64,000 bases of DNA, taken from positions 20,877,758-20,941,757 of the forward strand of contig NC_092045.1 in NCBI RefSeq assembly GCF_003086295.3, given 5' to 3'. Positions 9,713-22,414 of this stretch are shown here, piece by piece. The translations under genes and the position numbers were made by a program. The notes beneath the pieces are model-generated. The model was not told where the DNA came from. It worked only from the letters and a program-made list of their open reading frames with translations, and did not search any database. The DNA comes from Arachis hypogaea. Lineage: Eukaryota; Streptophyta; Magnoliopsida; Fabales; Fabaceae. Within the stretch, counting starts at the first letter, position 1. Each line of letters opens with the position of its first letter.

Positions 9713-10970
9713 TGATTAGGTTTGCTGAAGCAAATATCAAACAAGTACAAGTGATCAAGGATGCGCTTAGGAAGTTCTGTGAGAACTCAGGACAAAAGAT
9801 TAGTCTGAATAAATTTTGCGTCTTCTTCTCAAGGAATGTGAACCACAATATCATAAATCAACTGAGTCAAGAGCTAGAAATCTCGTTTATAGCTAACTTG
9901 GGGAAATACCTAGGTGTTCCACTTATCCATAAAAGATGCAATCAACATTACTTCCAATTTATCATCGATCGCATGTAGGCTAAGCTCGCGTCTTGAAAAA
10001 GAAGGTCCTTATCTCTAGGAGGAAGGTGCACATTGAGTCAATCGGTGTTGTCAACTATTCCAAATTACTGTATGCAAACTATGAAGATTTCTACGTCAGT
10101 TTGCAACCGCATTGACAAAATCTGTAGAGACTTTCTCTGGGACAGCAGTAAAGAGGAGAAAAGAATTCACCTTATAAATTGGGATAAAGTGTGCAGACCT
10201 AAGGATAAGGGTGGGTTAGGAATTCAAAAAGTGCAGAAAACAAATAATCTTTTTCTAATGAAGCTTGCTTGGGGTCTAATCCATAACCGAGATGCTCTAT
10301 GGGTTCAAGTAATGAGGATGACATATGGGTGTGGAGAGGAGACTATTCCCCAAATCCACCTCAAAACTAGCAACTCAAATGCTTGGAGTGGAATTGCAAG
10401 AGTCTGAGAGAAACTTTCAACAGAACTTAATTTGGCGAATAGGAGATGGTTAGAAGATATCCTTTTGGAAGGATCACTGGATTCCAAGGATACACAGGTT
10501 AGAGGAGGTTGCTCTAAATAATCCTAGTGAGGAACAATTACGACAGATGGTTGCAGACTATGCTACTAGCCAAGGGAAAAGGAATTGGGAGGCAATTCGA
10601 AGTGTGCTACCAGAAGAAATCATAGACCATATTCGAATAATTAAAGAACCCACTAATTGGATCGGGGGTGACACAGTAGGGTGGCTACAGACTACTAATG
10701 GAGTTTTCACTATAAAATCAGCCTATGAGTTCGACTACAACGGCAACGAGGAAACAGATTTCTCATACAAACAGTTGTGGAAAATTAAACTACCTCAGAG
10801 GTTAATAGCCTTTACCTAGTTACTCAGCCATGATGTGCTTTTGACAAACTCAAATAGAAAAAAAAGAGGCTTTACCATGACAGATGCCCGAGGTGTCACA
10901 GAGAGGAGGAGACCTTGTTCCACATATTATGAGACTGTCATTTTGCTTGTAGTATTTGGAAGAGCATGGT
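9713..10970 (+). pseudogene. LINE reverse transcriptase C-terminus and zf-RVT region, broken
   Basis: 9713-9978 gives 'ENSGQKISLNKFCVFFS' and 'LGKYLGVPL', the post-catalytic part of LINE reverse transcriptase. 10033-10407 continues with 'RIDKICRDFLWDS', 'INWDKVCRPKDKGGLGI' and 'KLAWGL', the thumb/connection region common in plant LINEs. 10547-10819 gives 'GWLQTTNGVFTIKSAYE' and 'LWKIKLPQRLIAF', the zf-RVT linker. At about 10880-10970 a shifted frame shows the Cys/His cluster (CPRCHREEET..H..CDC). At least three frame changes or stops separate the pieces. The catalytic FADD segment is absent because of 5' truncation. Confidence 0.85.
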
Positions 10971-11248
10971 AAATAGAGATTATCAGAATATTTTCTTTAA
11001 CCAGAACTTTAAGGGATGGTTAAGAACAAACCTGAATTTAATCTCTCATATGCAAAATGGGATTTCTTGGACCATCTACTTTGTTACAACTTGCAATACT
11101 CTATAGAGGTGCAGGAATAAGCTTATCTTTGACAATCAGAATATACAAAGTAATCAACTTTGTCATTTAATCACTAGATTATCAGAGAATTATGTCTCAG
11201 CCTTTGGCAATAAAGAGGGTTCAATTAATGATATGAGACTTACGAAGG

Positions 11249-11720
11249 AGATTCAAGTTGGGTGGACACCTCTAGAGGAAGGGTGGTTCAAGCTGAACGT
11301 CGACGGTTCTGTGTACTAACCAAGAAGCAGAGGAGCGTGTGTGGTGTGCTTAGAGACCTGAACAAAGAGTTCATTGCAGGATTCTGCATGAATATAGGCT
11401 GTTCAGCATAACAACGACGGAACTTTAGGGGATGTATCTTGGGATCAAGCTTGCAGTTGAGATGGGTATCTCCAACCTGGAGGTGGAATCGGACTCTCAC
11501 TGCACTATCATCATTGTTGGGGTGCCTTCAGTTGAAGCTCACGCGAACTTGTCTCTGGCTCGTTCGATCAAGGAGCTTGAAACCAGATTGGGAACAGTAA
11601 AATCAACCATGTCTATAGAGAATCAAACTTTTGTGCTGATTCAATGGCGAAGCTCGGACACACAATGGAAGAGGAAGTCACCGTCTTTAGGCATCTCCCG
11701 TCATTGTTGATGATGCATCT
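11249..11720 (+). pseudogene. LINE RNase H domain, broken
   Basis: Begins 'GWFKLNVDGS', which holds the first catalytic Asp. It is interrupted by a stop and then a frameshift near 11340 ('LRDLNKEFIAGF'), and continues as 'GMYLGIKLAVEMGISNLEVESDS' with the later catalytic Asp. This is the RVT_3/RNase H domain found at the end of plant LINE ORF2. It is followed by the 3' UTR and A run ending at 11816. Confidence 0.8.
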
Positions 11721-11832
11721 TCTCGTAGATATAAGTGGAGTTAAATTCCCAAGAATAGTTGTTGTTTAGCCTTCTGTTTTGTCGTTGAGCCTGTGGCCCC
11801 TTTCATTATAAAAAAAAGAATAACCATCTGCA

Positions 11833-12637
11833 CACCAAGTGAAATGAACATCCGATATATCCATTGTTCACATTGTTTAATATTTTCATTATCTACCTAT
11901 ACGTTTTCTTTCTATATTTAAAGAAACACTTTATTTTTATTTATTTTAAACTCTATCATTATTATACACTTATAACTAATTTGAAAATAAGTCAGCATTC
12001 CTCTTTTTCTTTTTTCAAAAATTACGAAAGTTATAAAGCTTAAATATGCAACTTCAATTTTTAAAAATTTAGGAAAGTTTGACATTTTTTATTTGCAAAA
12101 TTTGCAATATTAATTTTTTTTATTTTAGTTTTATAAAAAACATGTTCCACCTAGATATGTAGAATTGGAAAAATAGGCCAAATTCATTGGGCTAAACTAC
12201 CAAAAAAATGAATTGAAATAAAATTGTAGACTTGCCAATTTTTAAATACCTGCCAAATCTGCATCGCCAAACTCACGGACTTTGGAGAGGGTGGGGCTGA
12301 CTATTTTTTTTTAGAAAGATATTTCACCATTTTATAGCATCTTATAAATATAAAATTTTGAGAATTCGTAATAACATGGTTATTATTATGAATTATATGT
12401 GGTGTATTTTGATTTAAGTGTGGTTTGATAATTTGATGTAGATTTATGGAATATGAATTATATTATTGTATTTGAGATTTAGTATGATTAATATTGTGAT
12501 TTAAGTGTGGTAATTATTATGAATTGTATATTTATTATTTAGAGCTTAAAAATAATATAATAACTGTCATAAATTCATTAAATTATATATACTTATTATA
12601 ATATTATTTAGAGCTAAAAAAAGAGAGGGTGGATTGG
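11833..12637. other. AT-rich spacer, no gene recognised
   Basis: Low-complexity AT-rich DNA between the LINE and the CACTA element. No supported feature. Confidence 0.5.
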
Positions 12638-12640
12638 TCT

Positions 12641-13150
12641 CATTACAAAAAAAGGGTTAAAACGGTGGTTATTTTTGAAAATTACGGCGGTTAGAACCAC
12701 TATTATGACCAAAACTGGTGCCTTCAAGAAACGCCATTATTCTGAGCACCATTCTGGTTATTACAGCGATTTTTTAAGGGTTAAAATGGCAGTTTGTAAC
12801 CGCCATTATTTTCGCATAAAATGGCGGTTTTTGCATTATTTAAAATGGCTGCTATAACCGTCGTTTTTACTAGGATGTTGTGGCATCATTTCTGTTTAAA
12901 ATGGCAATTTTTAACTGCCGTTTTTACCATTATAACTGCCATTTTTACTAGGTTATAATGGCATCTTTTGTATTTAAAATGGTAGTTTCTAACCGCCATT
13001 TTTATCAAAATATAGTGGCATCATTTTCGTTTAAAATGGCAGTTTTTAACCGCCATTTCTACCAGCGTATAATGACATCATTTTCATTTAAAATGGGAGT
13101 TTCTAACTGTCATTTGTACTTAATTATGATGACAATTTTATGCTTTTTAA
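12641..13150. repeat. CACTA left terminal inverted repeat and subterminal repeats
   Basis: The terminus is followed by about eight copies of a roughly 60-bp degenerate unit containing 'aaaatggcagtttttaaccgcc' variants. Such subterminal repeats are where TNPA/TNPD-type proteins bind in En/Spm. Confidence 0.75.
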
Positions 13151-13326
13151 AATAAGATTGAAACCACAAATTTAAAGTGATATTTTCGAAATTCACTTAA
13201 AAATCTCGTAATAACCAAAAGGCATAGCCATAAATTAATTATCATAAGATGATTTTTAATTCATACATGATCCAAAAGTCATAATCCAAGCTATAATTGA
13301 AATGTCATAATTTAAAAACAAAGTTA

Positions 13327-14025
13327 GGCTCTGTTTGGTTGATGTATTTGATGAGACATAGACACAGAGACACAGACATTAAAGACATGGACATAAAATA
13401 TTTGTGTCTATGTATTGTGTTTGGCAAAAATAAGAAACAAGTCACATATATTTAAAAAAGACTGAATTATCCTTCATTCAACCACAAGTTTTACCACCAT
13501 TACGATACACCTATTATCCCAAACAATGCATGCCATCACCATTAAATTTTTATTTCTTCTAATAATTTTTTATTTCTTCTAATATCATCTTAAATTATCA
13601 TTTAAATATTAAATATATAATTATTCTTGAAAAAAAATAGAAAATTAAAGTTCAGAATTTATCAAAGATTAATCAAAATTTAAATAAATAAAAAAATTAA
13701 ATGTACAAATTTTTTTTGAAAAAAATAGAAAAGTAAATTTAGTTGTAGAATCTAAAAGAGAAAGAGAAAAAAAAGATTTGGGAAGATAAGAAGACAAATT
13801 TTAAAAACTCAATAAGGGTAAAAGAGTAAAAAATTAGTGTCTCACAAGTTGTGTCTCAGTGTCTCACCAAATTGGAGGTACACAAATTTAGTGTCTCCGT
13901 GTCCATCCGTGTCCTCCCGTGTCCTTCGAAAATCTGTGTCTCACCAAACCAAACAGCAGACATGTGTCACCGTGTACCACTGTGTCTATGTCTCAGTGTC
14001 TATGTCTCAGTAACCAAACGCTACC
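13327..14025. mobile_element. Tourist-like (PIF/Harbinger) MITE, about 0.7 kb
   Basis: Ends are inverted: left GGCTCTGTTTGGTT, right (inward) GGTAGCGTTTGGTT, both followed by GAGACATAGACAC-type repeats. The flanking trinucleotides are TTA (13324-13326) and TAA (14026-14028), fitting a TWA target with one change. The GG..TGTTTGGTT terminus is characteristic of Tourist elements. No coding sequence. Inserted in the CACTA element. Confidence 0.65.
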
Positions 14026-14177
14026 TAAAGTAACATTTTTCAATAATACGTCTTAACATATAATCCTTAATATAAGTCTTAACATATCAAGCAAGGTCAT
14101 GTTTCCTTGTTGCTTGCTCTAGAAGACTTATTTCCTAACTCTTTTGGTGATGGAATCCCACTCTCCTGATCCAATCC

Positions 14178-15375
14178 CTACAACAAAAATATAATTATTA
14201 CGAGCACAAAAAATACAAGAAAAAAGCATATATTGATATATATTTTAGGTCTGATTTAATTTATAAGAAAAAAAAAGAAAAGAAAACACACACAAAAAAT
14301 GTTATAACTGTAATTTTTCATTATTTTATTTGAAGTCAAATGCTGGAAATGAAGAATGTAGGTCCAAAAATCCTAAACTAGTTGACACCAGGGAACACAA
14401 TATGACATTATCTAATAAGAAGCAATTATATGTTCAAGATATGTTCTGTTGGCAGATAAGTTTAGCACTTAAAAGTTGAAAAGGCATAATGCTATTGGTT
14501 TTTCTTCTCTAAGATTTTCACGTTGTGACAAATCATCCCCACCCCAGAAAAAGCTTAAATGGTTAATTATAAAAACATTTATAATTTTATATTTAATCCA
14601 TTCTTTCACACAAGAATCTCTTCATCAAGTTAAAGCATGGGTAATACATTGACTTATCTTACATTGTGTTAAACTGTTAATAATCAAATTTTATACAGAA
14701 AATGAGATCAACTAGAAGCTTTGCTGTCATTTTACTATCTAGAAAACTTTTTGTACAAAAACACAAACATAATTTGGTATTTAATCATGAACATTAAAAA
14801 GGATAAATAATCAATTCCAACAGTTGTGATGTAATCATGTAAAAGGAAAGAGCTGATGTATACAACATAATAATTAACAAGGATGATTCTACCCCTTGAG
14901 AGTGAGCTACTTCATCTTTCAATTATTGAGTATCATGGAGGAACAAGCCTATGACTCATGTAATGGTTGTTAATCACTTCACCTATCAATTAACAACCTC
15001 ATGTAATGGTTGTTAATCATCTAATTCCAATCTTACAAAATCCACTTAAAGAAAGCACCAGAAGATCCGACAACCATATACATTTCAGCAATTATAAAAG
15101 AATTTAGTAATATATGAGGAGCAACAACAATTCCAAACACCGTTCTATGCAGACTATAGCATATTAAAGCTATAATTGATACAGGAAACTATATCAATAT
15201 TCAACATATTTCTTGCAATGTTTTTAATTTATGAATTAATCCATAAAGCAAAGGAAAAAAAAGGATAATTGTATTTGTACATGTGAAACTCGTTGAGTAG
15301 AGAACATTTCAGGCAATTGTGTTGGAATTTTACCTCCTTCCTTAGAAGCAATACAGGAGACTAACGCTTGCAATT
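14178..15375. other. CACTA interior, probable intron and non-coding sequence
   Basis: AT-rich. Apart from the short continuation of the second transposase exon near 15290-15375, no coding sequence is recognised. Two copies of 'atgtaatggttgttaatca' occur near 14960 and 15003. Confidence 0.45.
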
Positions 15376-15380
15376 GCGGT

Positions 15381-16828
15381 TCAAGAACTAAAGATTGATG
15401 GTTCAGAAGTTATAGTAAACTCTCGTTGTAAGTATAGTTACTAAACCAAGCAATCAACCTTTCCTACAAACATTTTGGTTGTCACAAGTAACAAACCCCT
15501 AAATAAATTGATAATTGAAGTATTTAAACCTCGGGTCGTCTTCTCAAGGAATTGCAGGGAGGTATGTTCTTATTATTGGCTATGGAAAAAGGTGAAATTG
15601 GGGGGTTTTGGAAATAAGGAAGAAGTATGACAAGTAATTCAAATGAAAATTAAAATAAATAAATAACTATAAAATAAACTCTTGGCAAGATATGAGAACT
15701 GGAAGTCCTCTCCTAGTTATCCTTATCAATTGTGATGAGAATTGGATTTTTCTCCCACTTTGTTAACCTCTAACTATGAAGGTAAGTTAAGTGATTGAAT
15801 TAATTCGAATCCTCAAGTCCCAGTCTTTCCTTGGGAAAACTTAGAGTTATTGGATCTCGAATTAATTCTTGAAGAATTCCAATTTCAGTCAACAATGAGT
15901 TTGATAACTCAAGAGTTACCAATTAATCAACCAAAGCCAAAAGGGAATAAAATATACTTGAATAAAAATAATTTGGATAGAGCCCAAGCATCAGTAACAT
16001 ATAAGCCTAAAATATCTCAATTGCATTAATAAAATAAAATCAATCCAAATATGAAGAGTCATAAGCCAAACAAGCAACATCAATAATCAACAATTAAGAG
16101 AAGTCAAAATAAAAAGATATTGAACCTGATAAAAAGATGAGATAAAAATATTCCTAAGTTCTAAAAATCCTAATCCTAATCCTAAGAGAGAGGAGAAAAC
16201 CTCTCTCTCTAAAAACTAAATCTAAAACTAAAATTATGAATTATGAAAAATCTTCTCGAGTCTCTGCATGTTCCCTTACTTTAATCTGTGTTTCTGGGCT
16301 GAAAACTAGGTTGAAATGTGGCCCAGAATCTCTGCAAGCGACTTTTGTAATTCTGCAAATCGCGCACGTCATGCGTCCGTGTCGTCCACGCGATCGCGTC
16401 ACTTAGCATTTTTCGTATCACGATGCGCGTCGTCCACGCATTCACGTCGTTCGTGCAGCTTCTAATCCGCGTGGTCGCATCAGGCACGCAATCGTGTCAC
16501 TCTGATTTTCTCACGCGACCGCGTGACTTCTCACTGGTCATCTCCTCAATTCCTTGTGTTCCTTCCATTTTTGCACGTTTCCTCTTTATTCTCTAAGCCA
16601 TTCCTGCTCTATGAAGCCTGAAACACTTAACACACAGATCAAGGCATCGAATGGTAATAAAAGAGGATTAAGATTATCTAAATTAAGACCAAAGAAGCAT
16701 GTTTTCAATCATAGAACTAAACTAGGAAGGACTTGTAAAATCATGCAAATCTTATGAATAAGTGGGTGAAAAGCTTGATAAAACCACTCAATTAAATACA
16801 ATATAAACCATGAAATAGTGGTTTATCA
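15381..16828 (-). repeat. Solo LTR of family B inside the CACTA second gene
   Basis: 1448 bp, homologous along its length to the element B LTR at 34550-35983. On the minus strand it starts TGATAAACCACTATTTCATG at 16828. Flanks GCGGT (15376-15380) and GTGGT (16829-16833) look like a 5-bp target duplication with one change. No internal region is attached, so it is a product of LTR-LTR recombination. 16355-16530 holds CpG-rich paired motifs such as CGCGATCGCG. A TATA-containing segment present in the other family B LTRs (at 35413) is missing near 16275. Confidence 0.85.
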
Positions 16829-17269
16829 GTGGTTTAAAGGTATCCAACTCTTCTTGCACATTTGGACCACAAGTAGATGATGTGCCATCATCATTTGAAG
16901 AACCTAAATTCATCTGACTAATCCTTGTAATGTTGTTCTTGAAAGCAACTGTTAGAACAGCTCCCATACCTAAACCTCGAACATGACCAGGGTGCTCTTT
17001 CCCAAAAACTACTCCAAGAGCATCAAGAGGAGAATTAACAGTTGATTCCATTAAATCTCGTCTCAATTTATGTAAAATTTACAAACAAAATTAGTTACAG
17101 GTTTCAAATCACAACATTTTCATTTCTGTCCTTTTTATTTTTTAGATAAAATAATAGTTGGAAATAAAATAATTAATAAGTATAGATAAAATGTGAATTA
17201 TAACTAAATGAAAACCTAAATATAAATTTCATACCATAAATTAATTTAACCTACTAACTATTCTGACAT

Positions 17270-20200
17270 GTGTTCGTCTTCTCCAATGTCATCATCTAGT
17301 AGTTCATCATCTAACTCATCTCTTAACAATGATAGATTATCACCATTTTCAAATAAAGAATCCAAGTTTTGCTCTTACCATGGCTCATTCTTGCATGCTT
17401 CATCATCCTCATTTCCCCCATATCATATGAGTCTCTTGGCTTCAAATACACGACAACATTCCAATCTTTATTCACTTCATCATTGACAAAATACACCATT
17501 CGAGCATGTGAGACTTCAATATATGGATCATCCTCCTCTCGGTCACCACTGTGTATTATTCATGAAAAATTAACAGAAGTAAAACCCCAACTATCCTTTC
17601 TACAGCCCCGTTCTCTAGTGGTGTCATCCCATTTACATTTAAATAAAATAACCCGAAATTGGCCATTGTAGTTTAGTTCTATAATATCTTCTAATTTGCC
17701 ATAATATGACAAATCAACATTCCTAACATTAGCATCACTAGCGCTAGCAACAGAAGGAGTTGAAGACATTAAGAAAACTCCACTATTCTTATTCTTTAAC
17801 CCATTGTCTCGATTGATAATTCGAAAGGAGAACCCATTGATCTAAACGTAGAAAACCTCTCGGCATATCGTGATGGACCCCTTGCTAAGTATCTCAAATC
17901 CTCATGCACAATATTCCTAATGTCTGGGTTCATAAGCTATTATGATAGAACAACATATTAGTTATTATATCCACAAATACTGCTCAATATTAGCAAAAAA
18001 TGATCACTTTTTTATTTACATGTGTAGGAAACCAAGTAACAAAATCTTTATTGACTCTTTTCTATATCTATATTTGAAGGCCTTCTACCCTTAGATCGTC
18101 TTCGTACAAAATCTTTGAAGTCACTGTCAGATATGAAAGTTTAACTCTAACTAAACAACTATTTTTCAAGTAAATAAAAAATATGTACGCAAATTCTTAA
18201 GTACTTACTCAATGAACGGTTTGACATATAGATAATTTAGAACCACATAGCGATGTGCTTGTTTTTTTTTCATAGGTGACAACTCAAATACTGTGAAAGC
18301 TCCCTTAGAGTTACCCATTTGTGGAAAAAGTAAATCAATATGAGTACTGTAATTACCATCCAGACGATCATCAATACGTGGTGGCCTATTAAATCTTGTC
18401 TCAATCCCTTTTAGGTATCGAGAGCAAAATGTAAGAGCTTCTTCAGCCACATATCCCTCAGCTATAGAACCTTCTAATTTAGTTTTGTTTCATACATAAG
18501 ACTTCAAATGTCTTAAATACCTAGTTTGTATAATTGGCTTTAGTAAGCAAGATATAACTAAGTGACAGGTTAAATGAACAATGATTGAAAAGAGATATTT
18601 ACCTCTCAATATGATACATCCACGTATAGTGTACTGATCCTCCAAGTTTTGCTTCATCAACTAGATGACAGGTTAAATGAACTATGATTGTAAAGAAAGA
18701 AGGAGGAAACAACATTTCTAAATGACAAAGGATAAGGATTATTCGAGGTTGGAGCTTCTCAAGTTCTGTAAGACTTAAGCTTTTAGAGCACAACTGTTGA
18801 AAGAATGAAGATAACTCTATTAGTACTGCAGTAACTTTATCTGGTAGCACATTACGTATGGCAATGGGTAATAATTTACTACATAAGGATGTGGCAATCA
18901 TGGCTCTTCAATCCAGAGAGCTTTCTTTGCTTCAGGTCAATGCACCGTGAAATATTACTCGAGAGACCATCTGGTACTCTAATATTCTTTATAGTATGCA
19001 AGAATACATCTTTCAAGAAATTTGATATTGTGAACAAAGATGGATGATATCTCCCATTTTCATCTGGCCATAAATCTTTCCTTATACCCATTTCTTTAAG
19101 TTCCTTACGAGCTTTGAGATTATCCTTTGACCTTCCAGTCTCATTGAGCAAAGTGTATAACACATTATAGCAAACATTCTTTTCAATGTGCATGACATCT
19201 AGATTGTGGCACAATAAGTTAGACTCCCAATAAGAAAGATAAAAAAATATGTTTTTCTTCCTCCACATCCCCGATTCATCATCTTCTTCAACAACTTTTC
19301 GTCGAGTCCTCTTACCTTTACTTGCCTGTAGTTCCTTCCCAAATGAAATATTGATGCCTTCAAGTTGTTCTAATACTGACTATGTTGGTACTGCTGGGGG
19401 ATCCCTCAACTCAACTTTTTCATTAAATTTTGCACGACTTAGCCTAAACTTATGACCCCTTTCTAAATAACGGTGATGCCTAAAAAAATATCATTTTCAC
19501 CATGCTTTAATCTATATGAATCAGTGTTGAAGTTACATGTGGGACAAGCATATTTATTGTGTACGTTCCACCCAGATAAGTTACCAAGGCCTGGAAAATC
19601 ACTAATTGTCCACATTAATGCTGCTCGCAATGTAAACATTTCATTTTTGAACCTATCTAATGTTTGAACACCATCATGCCACAACTCTTTTAACTCTTTG
19701 ATAAGAGGTTTTAAGTATACGTCTATGTTATTCCCCATCATTTTCTCTCTGGGAATAATCATTGATAAGATAAGTGATGTTGGCTTCATGCACTCCTGAT
19801 GAGCGGATAATTTATACGCTTTTTGGCATTGTTTTTAGTATGTTTTTAGTATAATCTAGTTAGTTTTTAGTATATTTTTATTAGTTTTTAGTTAAAATTC
19901 ACTTTTCTGAACTTTACTATGAGTTTGTGTGTTTTTCTGTGATTTCATGTATTTTCTGGCTGAAATTGAGGGTCCTGAGCAAAAATCTGATTCAGAGACT
20001 GAAAAGGACTGCAGATGCTGTTGGATTCTGACCTTCCTGCACTCGAAATAGATTTTCTGGAGCTACAGAAGCCCAATTGGCGCGCTCTCAACGGCATTGG
20101 AAAGTAGACATCCTGGGCTTTCCAGCAATATATAATAGTCCATACTTTGCCCGAGATTTGATGGCCCAAACCGGCGTGGCAAATCAGCCTCAGAAATTCC

Positions 20201-22414
20201 AGCGTTTAACGCTGGAACTGGCATAAAACTTGGAGTTAAACGCCCAAACTGGCATAAAAGCTGACGTTTAACTCCAGAAAAGGTCTCTACACGAAAATGC
20301 TTCATTGCTCAGCCCAAGCACACACCAAGTGGACCCAGAAGTGGATTTTTACGTCATTTACTCATTTCTGTATACCCTAGGCTACTAGTTTACTATTAAT
20401 AGGATCTTCTGACATTGTATCAGTACCTCATGACACTTTTTACACGTTTTCTTTGTGTATCTTCCACGGCATGAGTCTCTAAACCCCATGGTTGGGGGTG
20501 AGGAGCTCTGCTGTGTCTTGATGGATTAATGCAATTACTACTGTTTCTCATTCAATCATGCTTGCTTCCATTCTAAGATAATACTTGTTCTTAACCCGGA
20601 TGAATGTGATGATCCGTGACAATCATCATCATTCTCAACTATGAACGTGTGCCTGACAACCACCTCCGTTCTACCTTAGATTAAGTAGTTATCTCTTGGA
20701 TTCTTTAATCGGAATCTTCGTGGTATAAGCTAGAACTGATGGCGGCATTCAAGAGAATCCGGAAGGTCTAAACCTTGTCTGTGGTATTCTGAGTAGGATT
20801 CAATGATTGGATGACTGTGACGTGCTTCAAACTCCTAGCAGGCGGGGCGTTAGTGACAGACGCAAAAGAATCACTGGATTCTATTCCGGCCTGACCGAGA
20901 ACCGACAGATGATTAGCCATGCTGTGACAGAGCATAGGAACATTTTCACTGAGAGGATGGGAGGTAGCCATTGACAACGGTGAAACCCTACATACAGCTT
21001 GCCATGGAAGGAACTGTGCGTGTTTGATGAAGAAGACAGTAGGAAAGCAGAGATTCAGAGGACAGAGCATCTCCAAAACCTCAACCTATTCTCCATTACT
21101 GCAAAACAAGTAACCATTTCATGTTCTTTTGCTTTTCACAATCAATCCTGATAATTTCTGATATCCTGACTAAGATTTACAAGATAACCATAGCTTGCTT
21201 CAAGCCGACAATCTCCGTGGGATCGACCCTTGCTCACGCAAGGTATTACTTGGACGACCCAGTGCACTTGCTGGTTAGTTGTGCGGAGTTGCAAAAAGTG
21301 TGATTGCAATTTCGTGCACCAACTCCCATGGAGGTCGATTGTATGGAATAAGCACCACTGGCCAAATGCTATAGTTTGTACGCATAGCTCCAAAGGGGTT
21401 GAATCCATCAGCTGCAAGACCAAGACCTACATTTCGAGGATCTTCGGCAAATCTATCATGAAGTAAATCGAATGTCTTTCAAGTTTTAGAATCTCGTGGA
21501 TGCCTCATCTTCGAATCTTTCTTTTCTGCCGAAGCATGCCATCGCATTGATTGAGCAGTCTTAGAACACATGAATAATCGTTGAAGTCTCGATTTTAGTG
21601 GAAAGTATCGTAAGATCTTTGCCGGTTTCTTCTTTTTAGCATCGCTCCATTTAGATGTCTTGCATCTTTTGCATTCTTGCAAATCTTCATCCTCTCCCCA
21701 ATATAACATGCAGTCATTAGGGCAAGTAGGTATCTTGGTATAATTGAGATCCAATTTGTTTATGGTTTTCTTGGCCTCATAGAATGTATTTGAAATCTTG
21801 GCATTTCCAAAAACATCTTTTATTAACTTGAGGATTTTGGTCATGGCTTTGTCGCTTATTCTGTATAAACACTTTATGTGATACAGACTAATCAAGAAAG
21901 ACAGTTTTAAATACTTTGTGCACCCTTCATACAATTGCTCATTACCATCTTCCAACAACTTGTAAAATTCTACTTGTTTTCCATTGTGCTCTTCATTTTC
22001 TGCATTGTCTCCATCTCTATCTTCTATGTTGTCTTCATCTCCATCTCCATCTTCATTCAAGTCAGGTTCAGCAACTCCAAACGCGTCATTGAGCATTGTT
22101 ACCATTGGATGTTGAGATGTTGAATCATCTTGTACAATATGACTAGTTTGATGAGCTTGTGACCCAAGTCCAACTGCTTCTTCACCATGCCAATACCAAA
22201 CTTTGTAGTTTTTAGGAAATGGCTTGACTATTAAATGTTCAAAAATTTTCTCTCTTGTTTGCCACTTGCCAAAACCACACACCGGACAAGGGCATTTAAT
22301 CTGACGATCCCCGAGAGATCGATGCTCAAAAGTAAAATTTAAAAACTTTTTTAGATCATCTTTATACTCATGCGTGGTTTGTGGTTTTCCAATCCATGAC
22401 TTATCGATTGACAT
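17270..22414 (-). pseudogene. TNP2 transposase of the CACTA element, split and decayed
   Basis: Reading from 22414: an N-terminal transposase-associated domain ('DKSWIGK', 'CPCPVCGFGKW', 'YWHGEE'), then an acidic linker, then the Transposase_21 core ('LYWGEDEDLQECKRCKTSKW', 'GLGLAADGFNPFG', 'WPVVLIPYNRPPW'). A solo LTR (19797-21321) follows, and the core resumes ('MMGNNIDVYLKPLIKELKELW', 'DFPGLGNLSGW', 'HNLDVMHIEKNVC'). Next are a DUF4218 region (18901-18390: 'LCHLEMLFPPSFF', 'HLVDEAKLGG', 'ETRFNRPPRID') and DUF4216 (17720-17350: 'LSYYGKLEDIIELNYNGQF', 'KPRDSYDMGE'). Defects: a TGA near 21480 where Trp is expected, a frameshift near 19490, a TAG near 19380, and further breaks at about 18890-18470 and 17770. 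Intact TNP2 cuts and moves CACTA elements. Confidence 0.88.
19797..21321 (+). repeat. Solo LTR of family A inside TNP2
   Basis: 1525 bp, beginning TGATGAGCGGATAATTTATA and ending CGTGCACCA. Exact 5-bp target duplication ACTCC at 19792-19796 and 21322-21326. Homologous to the LTR at 1996-3539 in opposite orientation. Removing the LTR and one ACTCC copy rejoins TNP2 in frame between '..NRPPWE' and 'CMKP..', which confirms the boundaries. 20195-20280 contains GCGTTTAACGC-type paired motifs. Confidence 0.93.

Larger units (their letters stand above)
9713..11816 (+). mobile_element. 5'-truncated LINE (non-LTR retrotransposon)
   Basis: Carries the C-terminal part of a LINE ORF2 and ends in a short A run. 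It is flanked by a 16-bp target duplication, AGAATAATCATCCGCA at 9697-9712 and AGAATAACCATCTGCA at 11817-11832, with two mismatches. The 5' end starts inside reverse transcriptase, the usual product of incomplete target-primed reverse transcription. Frameshifts and stops throughout show it is old. Confidence 0.85.
14097..17066 (-). pseudogene. Second CACTA gene (Transposase_24/En-Spm-like), split by a solo LTR
   Basis: The main exon read from 17066 down encodes 'DALGVVFGKEHPGHVRGLGMGAVLT', the conserved 'EH.GRVRG.G' motif of plant Transposase_24 (Ptta/En/Spm) proteins. At 16833 the frame runs into a solo LTR (15381-16828). On the far side, from 15376 downward, the same frame resumes ('LQALVSCIASKEGG'), so the LTR interrupted one exon. 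A plausible last exon lies at 14177-14097 after an AG acceptor; it has 26 open codons and ends in TGA. Internal introns are inferred and the upstream start is not identified. Role by family: the accessory DNA-binding protein of the CACTA transposition system. Confidence 0.6.
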
